64,000 bases of DNA from Perilla frutescens (Eukaryota; Streptophyta; Magnoliopsida; Lamiales; Lamiaceae): NCBI GenBank assembly GCA_026008535.1, contig BRKX01000007.1:53805001-53869000 (forward strand), given 5' to 3'. Both the position numbers and the translations under genes were made by a program. Below are positions 10,966 to 22,270 of this stretch, piece by piece; positions within the stretch are counted from its first letter, which is position 1; every line of letters begins with the position of its first letter. The notes under the pieces are model-generated. The model was not told the DNA's origin, did not search any database, and saw only the letters and a program-made list of their open reading frames with translations.

Positions 10966-11494
10966 TGCTCAAAAAAGTGGTCAGAAAATCAAAGCATGAT
11001 TGGCATGAGAGAATTGGAGAAGCATTGTGGGCATACAGGACCACTCATCGGACCCCTACGCAAGCAACTCCGTACTCGTTGGTTTATGGCGTGGAAGCTA
11101 TCATCCCCCTCGAACAACAAATCCTGTCTTTGAGGATCACAATCCAAGAATGTTTAACTGAAGAGGAAAATGCACCGTTGCGCCTTGAAGAATTGGAGGC
11201 TTTAGATGAAAAGAGACTGGAAGCACAACAAAGGCTTGAGTGTTATCAAGCTCGTCTTTCAAGAACCTTCAACAAAAAAGTGCGGACACGCTCTTTCCAA
11301 GATGGGGATATGGTGGTTGCGATAAGAAGGCAATCATCACCACCCACCATGTTGGAAATAAGTTTGTTCCTAGATAAGATGGTCCGTACGTTGTGAAAGA
11401 AGTTTACACAAATAGGGCGTATAAGTTGATCTCTGAAGACCATGTAAAGATCGGCCCAATAAATGGAAAATTCTTGAAGCGCTACTATCCTTAA
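10966..11494 (+). pseudogene. Tat-lineage integrase, second part
   Basis: Reading resumes after the copia TSD: KKVVRKSKHDWHERI, EALWAYRTTHRTPTQATPYSLVYG, EAIIPLE, then a charged region (LEELEALDEKRLEAQQRL) and the C-terminal domain, ending INGKFLKRYYP at stop 11492. That terminus is typical of Tat elements. A frameshift near 11325 and a stop near 11374 (VPR-stop-DGPYVV, where Trp is usual) break it. Together with 3165-4005 this accounts for a whole integrase. Confidence 0.88.
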
Positions 11495-11830
11495 AAAAAA
11501 AAGCAAAAAAAGAAAGAAAAAGAAAAAGAAAAAAAAAAGGCAAAAAAAGAGAAAAAAAATAAACAAAAAAAATGCTCCATGACGCATGAGCCTAAACTGC
11601 ATGTCACTCCTGACCCGCATGAGTATAAATTGTGTACAGTAACCACCAAAAGTTAAATTTATATGGCTAAACTGGTATTTTTCCCACAAAAATGGTAAAA
11701 TTTATGTGGTTAAACTATTATATACTCCACTTTATCTATATAGTGGTTAAATAAATAGTCGACCTTGGCCCGCATGAATATAAACTATGTACCGCACCCC
11801 CTCTAAAAAAATTGATCATTTGAACTACAT
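11495..11830 (+). repeat. A-rich tract and short spacers after Tat pol
   Basis: Just after the pol stop lies about 80 bp of almost pure A/G with runs of A (11492-11570), then loosely repeated segments built on GACCCGCATGAGTATAAA (about 11605) and GGCCCGCATGAATATAAA (about 11767). Similar 'gagtataaact' units recur near the 3' LTR at 22990-23190. No gene; 11831-12081 also shows none. Confidence 0.6.
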
Positions 11831-12081
11831 TCTGACTTGATCCCTCTTATGGGTACATAGGTAGCTTAGACGTGTTCTAAGTTCAATCGTGCTATATGTG
11901 TTATGTTATGTATTTTATGTTATATGGTTATAACAAAAGGATATGACTCTAGAAAGAAAAAAAGGAGTGCACAAATTTGAAGATGTTACAAAAGAAAGCA
12001 TAAGGACAAAGATATTCGTTGCAAGAAACAACTGGAATACATATAATGACTAAAAGAGAACAAACAAGTTCAAACAAAGTC

Positions 12082-12931
12082 CTAGACAAAGGGATCTTGA
12101 TCCTCCAAAGCTCTCTTGGCATGCTCCAATGAAATTTTGAACTCTTCAATTTCTCCTCCACCCTGCCATCAAAAGAACCTTTGATCTTGGAAAGCTCCTT
12201 TTCATGCCCATAAATCTCATTCTGAAGAGCTAGACGATACCCAACATGCGCTTTCAATGAAATTTTGAACTCTTCAATTTCTCCTCCACCCTGCCATCAA
12301 AAGAACCTTTGATCTTGGAAACCTCCTTTTCATGCCCATAAATCTCATTCTGAAGAGCTAGACGAGACCCAACATGCGCTTTCAAAGACATAGATAAATC
12401 CTTCTTTCGCTTTTCCAAATTAGCAAGCTCTTATCGAATGGACTCAATTTGACAACTCTTTTCCTCCTCTTTGACTCTAGCAGTACGAATACGATCACCG
12501 ACTTCCTTATAATGGTGTGTAGAGGCTTCATCAAGCTTAGAGGATGCCTACCTTGCTTCGTCATAAACCGTAGCACTTGCAAAAAGCGTCTCCAAACTCT
12601 TCGTTCGATAAGTGAGATCAAAGTTGTGGGGAGTATTCTTCATGAGTGAAAGCCCCTCAAATGTCGTGTCTCGGAGTGATGAGATGGAATCAACTAATGT
12701 CCTCGTCAACTTGTGATGAAGATCATTCCAATACATCTTGAGAAATGATCTACAAAGATCATCAAACATAGCTCTACCATCAAATTCAGTAACAGCTCTG
12801 ACTGGTGGGATATGCTCACTATCCGCTTGTTCTTCAAAATGACAAGCTTCAACTAATATGTTGGGATCTTCTTGATCATAACCGTTCTGTGACTCTCCTT
12901 GATCATCAGACCCGAACAACTCCTTCACCAA
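12082..12931 (-). pseudogene. Antisense PMD-like gene, second exon (coiled-coil tail)
   Basis: The minus strand continues from a splice acceptor (TTTTTTGCAG, AG at 12932-12933) in phase 0. The product begins LVKELFGSDDQGE and is acidic, then FDDLCRSFLKMYWNDLHHK, SISSLRDTTFEGL and DLTYRTKSLETLF. A Lys/Glu-rich segment with heptad character follows (KEEEKSCQIESI, LANLEKRKKDLS, EIYGHEKE), likely a coiled coil. Stops occur at 12548 and near 12430. A 128-bp tandem duplication (12127-12254 / 12255-12382) shifts the end. It lies antisense to the Tat pol gene and belongs with the exon at 12999-14915. Confidence 0.7.
12127..12382 (-). repeat. 128-bp tandem duplication within the antisense gene tail
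   Basis: CAATGAAATTTTGAACTC starts at 12127 and again at 12255, and the two copies match almost base for base through ACCCAACATGCG. 128 is not a multiple of three, so the duplication breaks the reading frame near the C-terminus. Confidence 0.9.
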
Positions 12932-12998
12932 CTGCAAAAAAAAAATATTGCATTAATAGGAAATAAGACACGAAAAAAAGAATGGAAATATGGGAAAC
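12932..12998 (-). other. Putative 67-bp intron in the antisense gene
   Basis: On the minus strand AATGAG|GTTTCC is a GT donor at 12998-12997 and TTTTTTGCAG|TTGGTG an acceptor. Removal joins ...ASTNE to LVKELFG in phase 0 and skips low-complexity residues. It is short for a plant intron but its 3' end is strongly U-rich. Confidence 0.6.
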
Positions 12999-14915
12999 CT
13001 CATTAGTAGATGCATCCGCATGACTAGGATCATTTCCACCATGTTCCTCAAGATGATGGGAGAGCACACGATTAGTCTTTTCCCTCTTGCAATGATGCTC
13101 CACGTTGCTGCTAACAGAAGCCTCTGGTTCAACCTTTCTTTTGCCCTTACTAGAAGGATCAATCCCTTCAGCCTTCTCTCGACTTTGTGAGACGCCAACT
13201 GATCTAGGATGGGCCAAAAGTTCAACATTCTTATCTAAGAAGTTATCAAAGACTTGACCCCACCATTTCTTGTATTCAGCATTGGGAAACTTCTTCAAGT
13301 TTAAAGATGAACATGAGAAACACGCTTTCGCCATAGATTTGCGTACCAAGTAGATGCGCTAATGCCTGAGGCCATCTACCAAAGAAACCTTACGAGTATC
13401 TTTAACAGAAATTCCCGAAACCATCTGAAAATATCCAAATTGTCGACTGAAGTGATGTGGGTTGTAAGGCTCAATAATGAAATGATCATCTAGCCTCCTA
13501 GCTAGATAATTAGACCGGATGGCCATAAAGAACCCATGATCCCAATTACTCACATTCTCATCATCAACATACATGATATCCTTGCTTCTTGAAGGTATGG
13601 TGCAACTCCAAGAGACAAAGTCTCCTCTATGCATCCTCTTGCAAGCATCAATTGGATCATAAAATCTTGCACCTTCCTCACCTGAATACTGAACCATCTT
13701 GGGGGCATTTGTCTTTCCTTCAAGTATGGAATGGGTCTGGAAATTGCATGATATCCAGCTATAGATAAAATGGATGGGGAACGCTGAGTGACCGTGAGGC
13801 GGTTTCACAAGGCTTGAAATCTTATTTAGTCCATTGTAAATGCTTGCGAGGACTGGAATAGCAAGGGACATCTTTTCACCGCTCACCATAATACTTGCTA
13901 TCTTGAAAACACTTGGCCGAATTGAACTACCATCACCATCTGGGAGGACAAAGGTACAGAGCCAACAAGCCAGGTGTGCGGCCAAATATGTCTCATTTTG
14001 GTGCTTCTTTCTGACGCCGAGCTCTTCAAATGGGACCTTCTCAGCAGAAGTCCATTCCTCATGATCCTTGAAATTTTCGGGAGGATTGCAAGTCAGCTTA
14101 GAACACAGACCCTTCTTTTCCTTGCGAGGAGGAAGTGGTTGGTATCTTAAGCTCCTTCTTGACCAAAACTTGACCCATTCCTCGATTGACATGGAGTCAT
14201 GCAAAGCCTTATCATCTTTTCCCCTAAGAAGATGGTAAGCATGAAAGAAGTATTTGCAGTTTGCAGGGACACATAATTTGTTTCTCTTGTTGACTCCAGT
14301 AAGCTCGTCTGCTCTAGGAACCATTTCATCATATAGGGTCTCAATTAAAGGAAGGCCAGACAATGTGTGCAAATCCCATAAAGATATTGATAACTCTCCA
14401 GAATAAGTTAAGAGAGTGTTTCTTGACGGACACTAAGCCTCGCAAAAAACCTTGATAACCTCAGTGTTGCGGTCATATGTGAAGAGTGAGGCATAAGCAA
14501 CATTATATATACTTGCATCACGATGATTCTTGCCACAACGACTGAGTACATCCCCGGTCCACTCTCAATATCCTGTGAAGTGACGAAATTCACAAAAAAA
14601 CTCAACCCTATCATGCCAATTTGCCTTGTCTTCAACCATCTATCGCCTTAAGGATGAAAATGGGCTAGCATCATTGCCTTGTAGATGACGTGTCGGCTGC
14701 AGAGACCATGCCTTCGTCATCTTAGTCAAAGCAACTTCACGACACCAATTTGGCTTATGAAGTGGATTCGTGAGTCTAGGACACTCGTCTGCGCGTTCCC
14801 CAATGAGAGATTCATGAGCCCTCAAATGAGTCCCTTTCTTCATGGACTGCTTCTCATCATCCAAAATCACCAAATATATTTTTTTAGAGATGGTGACCTC
14901 TTTCAAGTAAACCAT
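12999..14915 (-). pseudogene. Antisense plant-mobile-domain (PMD)-like gene of the Tat element, main exon
   Basis: A single minus-strand frame runs from ATG 14915 to the donor at 12999 with only four stops: 14640, 14565, 14433 and 13359. Recognisable PMD/aminotransferase-like plant mobile domain features: SLFTYDRNTEVIKVFCEA, NTLLTYSGELSISLWDLHTL, SGLPLIETLYDEMVP, a central block with AHLACWLCTFVLPDG and SLAIPVLASIYNGL, IHFIYSWI, and DGLRH-stop-RI. The stops at 14433 (CEA-stop-CPS) and 13359 fall where this family usually has Trp. Basic KGKRKVEPE and KREKTNRV may be nuclear signals. PMD ORFs antisense to pol are known from Tat elements; assignment is from memory. Confidence 0.75.
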
Positions 14916-15159
14916 GTTGTTTTACTACAAGAAACCAAGGCAAATAGAAAGATTGGTTAGAGGATTAGAGGTTGTAAGATGAACAAAAAGGTGAAAAGAG
15001 AATTATGCATCATCCTTGAGAAGCCACGAAATGAGGATTCTTACAAGAAATCTTTGGCCCCCAAAATAATACGTGCACAAACTCTATACATATATATGCA
15101 CGATATACATAAACATTTATGCATGCATATGTGCATACATACTCATACAAAAAAAGGAA

Positions 15160-15176
15160 ATATATATATATATATA
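15160..15176. repeat. (TA)n microsatellite at left edge of transposon D
   Basis: A short TA tract directly precedes the inverted-repeat end of D. 14916-15159 shows no gene. Confidence 0.85.
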
Positions 15177-15643
15177 GATCAGAGATCAAATGAGAACCAA
15201 TGTCTTGTGTAGGAACTAGGAACTGATATTGAGCGTTGCATCAATGATTTTCTAAGGCTCAGATTAATCTAAAAAAATGGGGTCAAAAATGCAATATCTT
15301 AAGAATTGTATTAAGTTAAGGGTATATATGTCATTGTAGTGCATATTAAAAATCTGGAGTAAATATATCTGTTCCATGTATGATGGGATTTATTTTGGAA
15401 CGGTTATTTTTTTTTGGACGGTTTTTAGAACTCTTTTTTTACAGAGTTGTATCCATCGGTGTTTCATATTTTAATTCATCACACACCTGTTCAACATTTT
15501 TATTGCTTGGGTCTCTTATGGTTGAAGAAATCGTTCCAGATTATAGACAAGTTAACTTTATCTGATTTCATCGGTCAGTTTCATATTTTTTTATCGGCGT
15601 TCACTTTGTCGAATTTCATCGGTCTGTTTGTTTATCTGGAGGA

Positions 15644-16690
15644 GTCATTTTTCACAAGTTTTTATTCCATCGTATATTATCACTGCTCTAGTTTTCGTCC
15701 GATTATGGAAGATACAAGTATTATGTTCTCCATTAATGGTATAGAGATATTGGTTGAATCTGGTAGGGACGCGTATGTTTGATGTTTAGCAAATTTTGTA
15801 TGCGTAATTAGCAAATTATAGATTTGTCAATAGCAAATCGGTAATATTTTTATGTGAAAATATCATTTTTTTAAAATAGTTTCAATGTGCTTTGCATGAT
15901 AGTGAGATGTTTGCACATAATGAACATTTCATATTTATTATATACAATAGATGCTTTTTGTATTTGGTTATGAAAGTTTTCAAGTTATTAAAAAAAATAG
16001 TTAAAATGGCATGAATTGTTGTGTGCAAAATAAGAATATATTTTTTTCACAAGTTCTTATTCCATCGTATATTATAATCACGCCGGTTATCATCTGATTA
16101 TGCAAGATACATATATTATGCTATCCATTAATGTATCTTTGTAGGCGTAGGGATATGGGCAGAATCTATTAGGGACGCGTATGTACGACTGATGAGATCG
16201 AGACAAGCACTGAGGATTTGAATCCGGAGTTGCAGCTGAGAGATCCAGTGATGAGATTAAGAACCAAGAAGCTGCAATGTTACTTCCAGTGCTATGTTGG
16301 AAAGAAGTTGGAAGATGATGGAACTGATTTCAAGCAGTCCAAGTTGGTGACTTTATTAAGCATCGAGGAGCTCGATTGAAGCCATGGCAAAGTCGTTCCT
16401 TGCAGATTTAATTAGTTATTTTATTTTATTTCCAGTCTATTATTTCAGTTGTGGTTTTATTTATTTAGCAGGCCCAATTATCACAATCTGTTAAAATCGC
16501 ATGAATTGTTGTGTGTAAAATAAGAATGTTTTTTTTTTTCACAAGTTCTTATTCCATCGTATATTATCATCACGTCGGTTATCGTCTGATTATGGAAGAT
16601 ACATGTATTATGTTATCGATTAATGTATGTTTTTAGGTGTAGAGATCTGGGTGAAATCTGTTAGGGACGCGTATGTACGACTTTTAGTAA
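15644..16690 (+). repeat. Triplicated ~150-bp unit inside D
   Basis: Units beginning CACAAGTT(T/C)TTATTCCATCG at about 15653, 16048 and 16541 run through ATTATG(G/C)(A)AGATACA and end GGGACGCGTATGT. The second copy is followed by a 0.3-kb foreign segment (16195-16490) before the third. Confidence 0.75.
16195..16380 (+). pseudogene. Ty3/gypsy pol-tail-like fragment captured in D
   Basis: The frame encodes a short segment with DPVMRLRTKKLQ, followed by SKLVTLLSIEELD and a stop. It resembles the GPMTRARAKK tail found at the C-terminus of some plant Ty3/gypsy polyproteins; a better version is at 38031-38145. Low certainty. Confidence 0.35.
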
Positions 16691-16969
16691 ATTTTTTATG
16701 TGTAATTAGCAAATTATAGATGTGTTAATAGCAAATTATAGATGTGTTAATAACAAATGATTCAATCATACATATTTCATATACTTTTAAAAAACACAAG
16801 TAGATTTACTGTAATTTAAAAAACATGAGAGGATTTGATGCAAGATTTCAATAGCACAACAAAGTTTGATGCATTTTACTGTGATTTCTTAATATTATTC
16901 GCAAATTGGGCTTCAAGCAAAAGAAAAATAACAAAAAAAAAAATATCTTACTAATCTGTTAATAATATT

Positions 16970-19640
16970 TAACTAATTTGCTAATTATACATTTATAATT
17001 TGCTAAATACATCAACCCACATCAAATTAAAACATATAAATTGAATGATTAAGCAAAAACCAATACACATAGCTTTTTCTAACCACACCTAAATCATCTG
17101 CTATAAGCGAATGTAAAATTGCTAAATATTAAATGCTAATTTGCTATCAACAAAAAACACTCATAAACAAAACATATCTTACCAATCTACCATTAACACC
17201 TAACTAATTTGCTAATTGTATCTTTATAATTTGCTAAATACATCAAACAAGTTAAAATCAAAATCAATAAATATATCGATTCTTTAGATTTGAGTATTCA
17301 TCCCTTGTGCGCTTCTCGACCGCCTCCAATGTTTTTTCCACATGTGAACCGGGTGTATCGTAATCAGTGATATTCACATCATGTTGTCGCTTTGATCTAG
17401 ATTTGTGATCGCAGTCGTCATTATCTGCATCACAAACATAATTTACTAAATATATAAGAACCAAAACCAAAACCAATAAAAAAGGATAATCATATCTTAA
17501 TAATTTGCTATCAATGAAAATAAATTTGCTCTATACTTAATGTTAATTTGCTATAAACAAATCCACCCATAAAACAAAAACATATGTTCCTAATCTGTTA
17601 ATAATGTCTAACTAATTTGCTAATCATATTTTATGAATTTGCTAAATACATCAACCCACATCAAATAAAAACATATAAATAAAATGATTAAGCAGATGAA
17701 TAATTTGCTATAAATGAAATTTTGATATAACCAGCTGCACGGTTTACTAAACACCACGACATAATTTGCTAAAAAAATATGAATATGGGAAACATGCAAT
17801 TTTGTTATAATCAACTGCACACTTTGTTAAACACATATGGATAAAAATGCTATAAACAGATGAATAATTTGCTATGAATTCTGAATCTCAAGAAAGTCGC
17901 AAACTATAAACACATTAAATAATTTTTGACCCACATTCGACATAATTATTGGATAACAACACAATAAAATTTGCTATAAACATATACCAATTTGATACAT
18001 ATAAATAAAACAATTAAGCAGATGAATAATTTGCTATAAATGAAATTTTGATATAACCAGCTGCATGGTTTGCTAAACACCACGACATAATTTGCTAAAA
18101 AAAATATGAATATGGGAAACATGCAATTTTGTTATAATCAACTGCACACTTTGTTAAACACATACGGATAAAAATGCTATAAACAGATGAATAATTTGCT
18201 ATGAATTCTGAATCTCAAGAAAGTCACAAAGTATAAACACATTAAATAATTTTTGATCCACATTCGACATAATTATTGGATAACAACACAATAAAATTTG
18301 CTATAAACATATACCAATTTGATATCATCAGATGAATAAATTGCAATAAATAGAGAAAATATTTGCTAGAAACAAAATGTCAATTTGCTATAATCAACAG
18401 AACAATTCCCTAAAAAATAGGATTGAAGAATGAAATTTTGCTATAACCAGTTGCACGATTTGCCAAACACCAAGACATAATTTGCTATCAACAGAAGAGA
18501 CCAGTACTAATTTGTAATTTTACCAACATATACCAATCAAATCGAAATTCTATCAACAAAAGACCAATATTAATTTTTCAACTTTCTAGATATCCAAATA
18601 GTATACAAAAATGGTGAAAACATTTGGGGGGAAATACAAGAAGGTTTTCGTGAGAACTCTTTGCCTGTCGTTAATTAGTAATTATTTAAAAACATCATAA
18701 TCAACTAAATGTAATGAATAATTAATTAAGTTGACCAACTAATTATACATTTTTAATTTGCTAAATTCAAAAAACCAATCTAATTATATATTGATGATTT
18801 GCTAAAAACTAAATGTAAATTTGCTATAAATAAATCCAATTTGCTATAAATAAATCCAATTTGACCACATCATATCAATTTAATATGCTAAACGAATATT
18901 ACTAACTTGCTAATTAAAAGTTACTAATTTGCAAAATATATCAATGCAAATCAAATCAAAACCAATAAATAAAACGATGAAACAATAATCAATACCAATC
19001 AAATTTGCTACTCATATATATCCACTTAATTTGCTAAACCTCAAACCAAATCAGTTCTAACCCAACAAACATATCGATTAACCAATAACCAAAAACCTTA
19101 AATTTTGCTAAATTGCTAAATACAAAAAAACCAGTCTAATCATATATTCATAATTTGCTAAAAACTAAATGTAAATATGCTATAAACAAATCTAATTTGC
19201 TATAAATAATAAATACCCATAAAACAACATCATATCAAGTTAATATGCTAACACATATTACTAACTTGCTAATCAAAATTTACTAATTTGCTAAGTATAT
19301 CAATACAAAACAAATAAATAAAACGATGAAACAATAACCAATACAATCAAATTTGCTACTCATATATATCCACTTAATTTGCTAAACTCAAACCAAATTA
19401 GATATAAACCAACAAACATATCGATTAACCAATAATCAAAATCCTTTAATTTTGCTCAATTGTTAAATACCAAAAACTAGTCTAATCATATATTCATAAT
19501 TTGCTAAAAACTAAATGTAAATCTGCTATAAACAAATCCAATTTGCTATAAATAACAAATACACATAAACCACATCATATCAAGTTAATCTGCTAAATAC
19601 ATATTACTAACTTGCTAATCAAAAGTTACTAATTTGCTAA
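16970..19640. repeat. AATTTGCTA-motif array in D with nested tandem duplications
   Basis: The nonamer AATTTGCTA and close variants recur every 20-80 bp. Larger units are duplicated: about 326 bp at 17677-18002 and 18003-18326, and about 350 bp at about 18780, 19136 and 19480 (third copy partial, to 19640). Left of about 16750 the same motif is in the opposite orientation (TAGCAAATT at 15786, 15808, 15831, 16706, 16728). Confidence 0.8.
17264..17440 (-). pseudogene. Exon-like fragment of unknown origin in D
   Basis: The minus strand reads a splice-acceptor-like TTTGTGATGCAG, then a charged peptide (DDCDHKSRSKRQHDV, TPGSHVEKTLEAVEKRTRDE) ending at TGA 17264. The segment is less AT-rich than its surroundings. 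I do not recognise the family; it may be a captured 3' exon or a transposase remnant. Confidence 0.3.
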
Positions 19641-19647
19641 AATTAGT

Positions 19648-19850
19648 TCAGATCGAAGCTCTCTTCAACAAAGAATAACGACACATCTCATAAGCAATAT
19701 CTTCCTTGGGATCATACCCCACGAAAATCTTGAAACTCTACAAGTTCCCATTTTGATTATTTCATGCCCATTGCTCGAATTCTTGAAAATGGGATCGGAA
19801 TTATTTAGCTCGACGCCGTTCGAACGATGCAAATCCGCCACACCCGCCAT
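19648..19850 (-). pseudogene. Captured gene 5' fragment in D, glycosyltransferase-like
   Basis: Minus strand: an ATG at 19850 opens MAGVADLHRSNGVELNN; after a frame change it reads FKIFVGYDPKEDIAYEMC and YSLLKRASI, ending at TGA 19648. FVGYDPxExxAYExCxxSL resembles the N-terminal strand of GT8-like glycosyltransferase domains, recalled from the family and not searched. The 300 bp upstream (to about 20170) is less AT-rich, like a 5' UTR. A transduplicated host fragment is the simplest reading. Confidence 0.35.
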
Positions 19851-20400
19851 GAATTTCAGCTAGAAACTTCAAATCTGCAGCAAAATAGAAAAGAACCCAC
19901 AAAATTATTTCAAGAAAATAATCAATATCGCATCTTTTTTCGTATATGCAACTGCAAAACACAAAATGTACCTAGTTCAGCAGATCTGGGATTTGAAACA
20001 AATAACGCAAAACAGCATATCTAGAATGACGTCTATGAAAAGGATATCAATGAGTTAAAAAATGCAATGCGAGAAAACAAAAAAGAGAAGTGAAGAGGTT
20101 GAACACGAGCGGCGAGTGGGTGAAGACGGGCAGCGAGCGGTTGAACAAGGGAGACGATAATTTTATTTATGTTATTAATGAAGATAATTGATTTGGGTTT
20201 CTAGGGTTTCTGTTAATATCTATCATAATTTGGGTTTCTCAATAATACCCTTATTATATTTGTAATTTTGGTAGAAAATTATCATTTTGCAATTTGATCC
20301 AAAAATCTTAAATCAATCTTGTCCATTCAAATTGTGGAGATCTATGGATGTAAATGGTTCCTAGTTCCTACATAGGGGTATGGTTTTCATTTTAACCCAC

Positions 20401-20403
<3 letters not shown>

Positions 20404-20432
<29 letters not shown>
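20404..20432. repeat. (TA)n microsatellite between D and E
   Basis: An unbroken TA tract separates the right end of D from the left end of E, so both elements border the same microsatellite. Confidence 0.9.
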
Positions 20433-20436
<4 letters not shown>

Positions 20437-21379
20437 GCGGATCTAGAAAATTTTCTTTATGGGGGCGAAACGGCAATTGTTCGTACTTCCTATTTATTCG
20501 TGCCGCTAAGAAAAAACATTAAAAATGAGACGATTGTGAATAATTATGCATTTAATTACTTTTTACCATTAATGTATTTGTGAAATGACACCATTTTCAT
20601 TTGTTCATTATTTTTTCTAGTGAAATGATGTAATTTTAGGATCAGTTTACACTTTCGTCTTTCTTTCCCTTCCCCAAATTAAATTGAAAATAATGTCGTT
20701 TTCATTAAAATAAATAACTGAAAATAATAACATAAATAATTAAAATTTGAATTGAATTCTTTTCTAATATAAACTAATTCGTTAATTAAAATTTAATTGG
20801 TTATGACCAACAATAAAATTTCGAATAATAATTTATTCATACTAATCATTTGAGGTAGAAATTATAATCCAGGTGGTGAATTAATAAAATGAAAACTTCA
20901 CAATATATAATTTATAAAATAAATTATGTGAATAACATAAATAAATAATTTCAAATAAAAAACTAAATTAAATAAATAATGCAATTTAATCATGATTCAT
21001 TATAAAATTGAAATTGATATCAATTTAATAAATATGTAATCTAATTCATAAAATTCGAATTGATAATTCAACCCTACTTTGTTTAATTTGTTTTGATTGG
21101 AGAGTGATTTGAGAGAATTTGTTTAATTTATTTTGATTTGTGTGTATTTAATTTTATTCTAATATTTATTTATATATTTGAGTGAGACCCAATTTCTTAA
21201 GCTCAATTATATATAAACTAATATCATATATTTTTTTAAAATATATCAAGCCTAACAAAAGAACCTTAAATTAAAAAATATAATAAAATTAGGGAGCAAA
21301 AATAGAATTTAACTAAATAACACTACTAAAAAAAAATTGGGAGGGTGTAGGGGGGCGACCCCCCCTTCCATCCGCCACT
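20433..21379. mobile_element. Small inverted-repeat transposon E (MITE-like)
   Basis: The left end AGGGGCGGATCTAGAA and the inverted right end (AGTGGCGGATGGAAGG on the minus strand) form a short terminal inverted repeat; both ends lie in TA tracts. A GGGGGCGACCCCCCC palindrome lies just inside the right end. About 950 bp, AT-rich, no ORF. This GGCGGAT-ended class is common in plants (hAT- or Mutator-like); the superfamily is not determined here. Confidence 0.65.
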
Positions 21380-21670
21380 ATATATATATAATAACGAGAA
21401 GCGTGCAATTTTCATGTTGCTAATTTTCATTTCATGCAAATTTTATTTTTTTAGAGTTAATTAAATGTATAAATATTCATTCCATTATCTTGTGCATTGC
21501 CTATAGTTAATGCATGTGCCTGGTATGTATAAATAATCTATAAAATATTGAATGTATTTAAATGTATATGTTTATACAATAGAGTCTTGCATATTAGTCT
21601 ACTATATATGTGTATCTATACATTTATTACGTAAATGTATGTTTACATATTAAGTGCATTTATATATATA

Positions 21671-21853
21671 TTATTATTATTTTTATCTCGTTTGAATAAC
21701 ATATGCATGCATTATAGATTATTAAATCAAATATCATCTCTGCATGATTACATATATAATATATATATATTATTATTATTTTTTTTATCTCATTTGAACA
21801 ACATATGCATGCATTATAGATTATTAAATCAAATATCATCTCTGCATGATTAT
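21671..21853 (+). repeat. ~104-bp tandem duplication
   Basis: A segment containing ACATATGCATGCATTATAG and ATCATCTCTGCATGATTA occurs at about 21686 and 21790 with few differences, flanked by TA tracts. Reading frames across it on both strands are artefacts. The rest of 21380-22990 holds no coding sequence apart from the TATA-like site at 22271. Confidence 0.85.
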
Positions 21854-22270
21854 ATATATATATAGATATATATATATATATAGGCAAGCACTAAGACATT
21901 CATTCCTGGAGAATCGCGCTTGGAAGGCATACAAAAAAAAGATGCAGCAGAAGTAAATGAACGAAAAGAAGCATGCTTGTTGTGAGAGTACTACAAGTCC
22001 ATAAGAAGATTATGAGAATGCTAGGTGCAGAAGGATTTTGCAAGAAAATTTTCTTTTAGAGATTGTCGACGGCACACCGCGCGGCAAGTGGCAACCTCCT
22101 CCTCTCTAGATGCAGCAGCACGACAACACCACGGGAGAGACCCCCGACAAAGAGCGAACGAATAGCGTCGAAAGATATAAATCTCCGACGAATATGCGAA
22201 AGTAATTAACGAAGAAAAAAAAAGATATTGGAATTATGAAGAGTTGCTGGTTTTCGCTCTAAGGCACAGA

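Larger units (their letters stand above)
15177..20404. mobile_element. Inverted-repeat DNA transposon D in a (TA)n tract
   Basis: The left end (GATCAAATGAGAACC ... TGTAGGAACTAGGAAC) and the reverse complement of the right end (GTTAAAATGAAAACC ... TGTAGGAACTAGGAAC) are imperfect terminal inverted repeats of about 50 bp or more. Both ends abut TA microsatellites. The interior has no transposase ORF; it is AT-rich, with internal duplications and more than 40 copies of AATTTGCTA, plus small gene-derived pieces (16195-16380, 17264-17440, 19648-19850). Superfamily unresolved: Mutator-like or Micron-like non-autonomous element is my best guess. It lies in the 3' region of the Tat element, upstream of its antisense gene. 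Confidence 0.65.

Noticed and set aside
11246..11689. 147-codon minus-strand ORF with a poly-Phe stretch, membrane-protein-like
   Set aside because: The Phe run is the complement of the A-rich tract after Tat pol, and the rest is antisense to integrase.
16970..19640. Centromeric or satellite array
   Set aside because: Only two or three copies of each larger unit occur, inside defined inverted-repeat ends; no long monomeric array.
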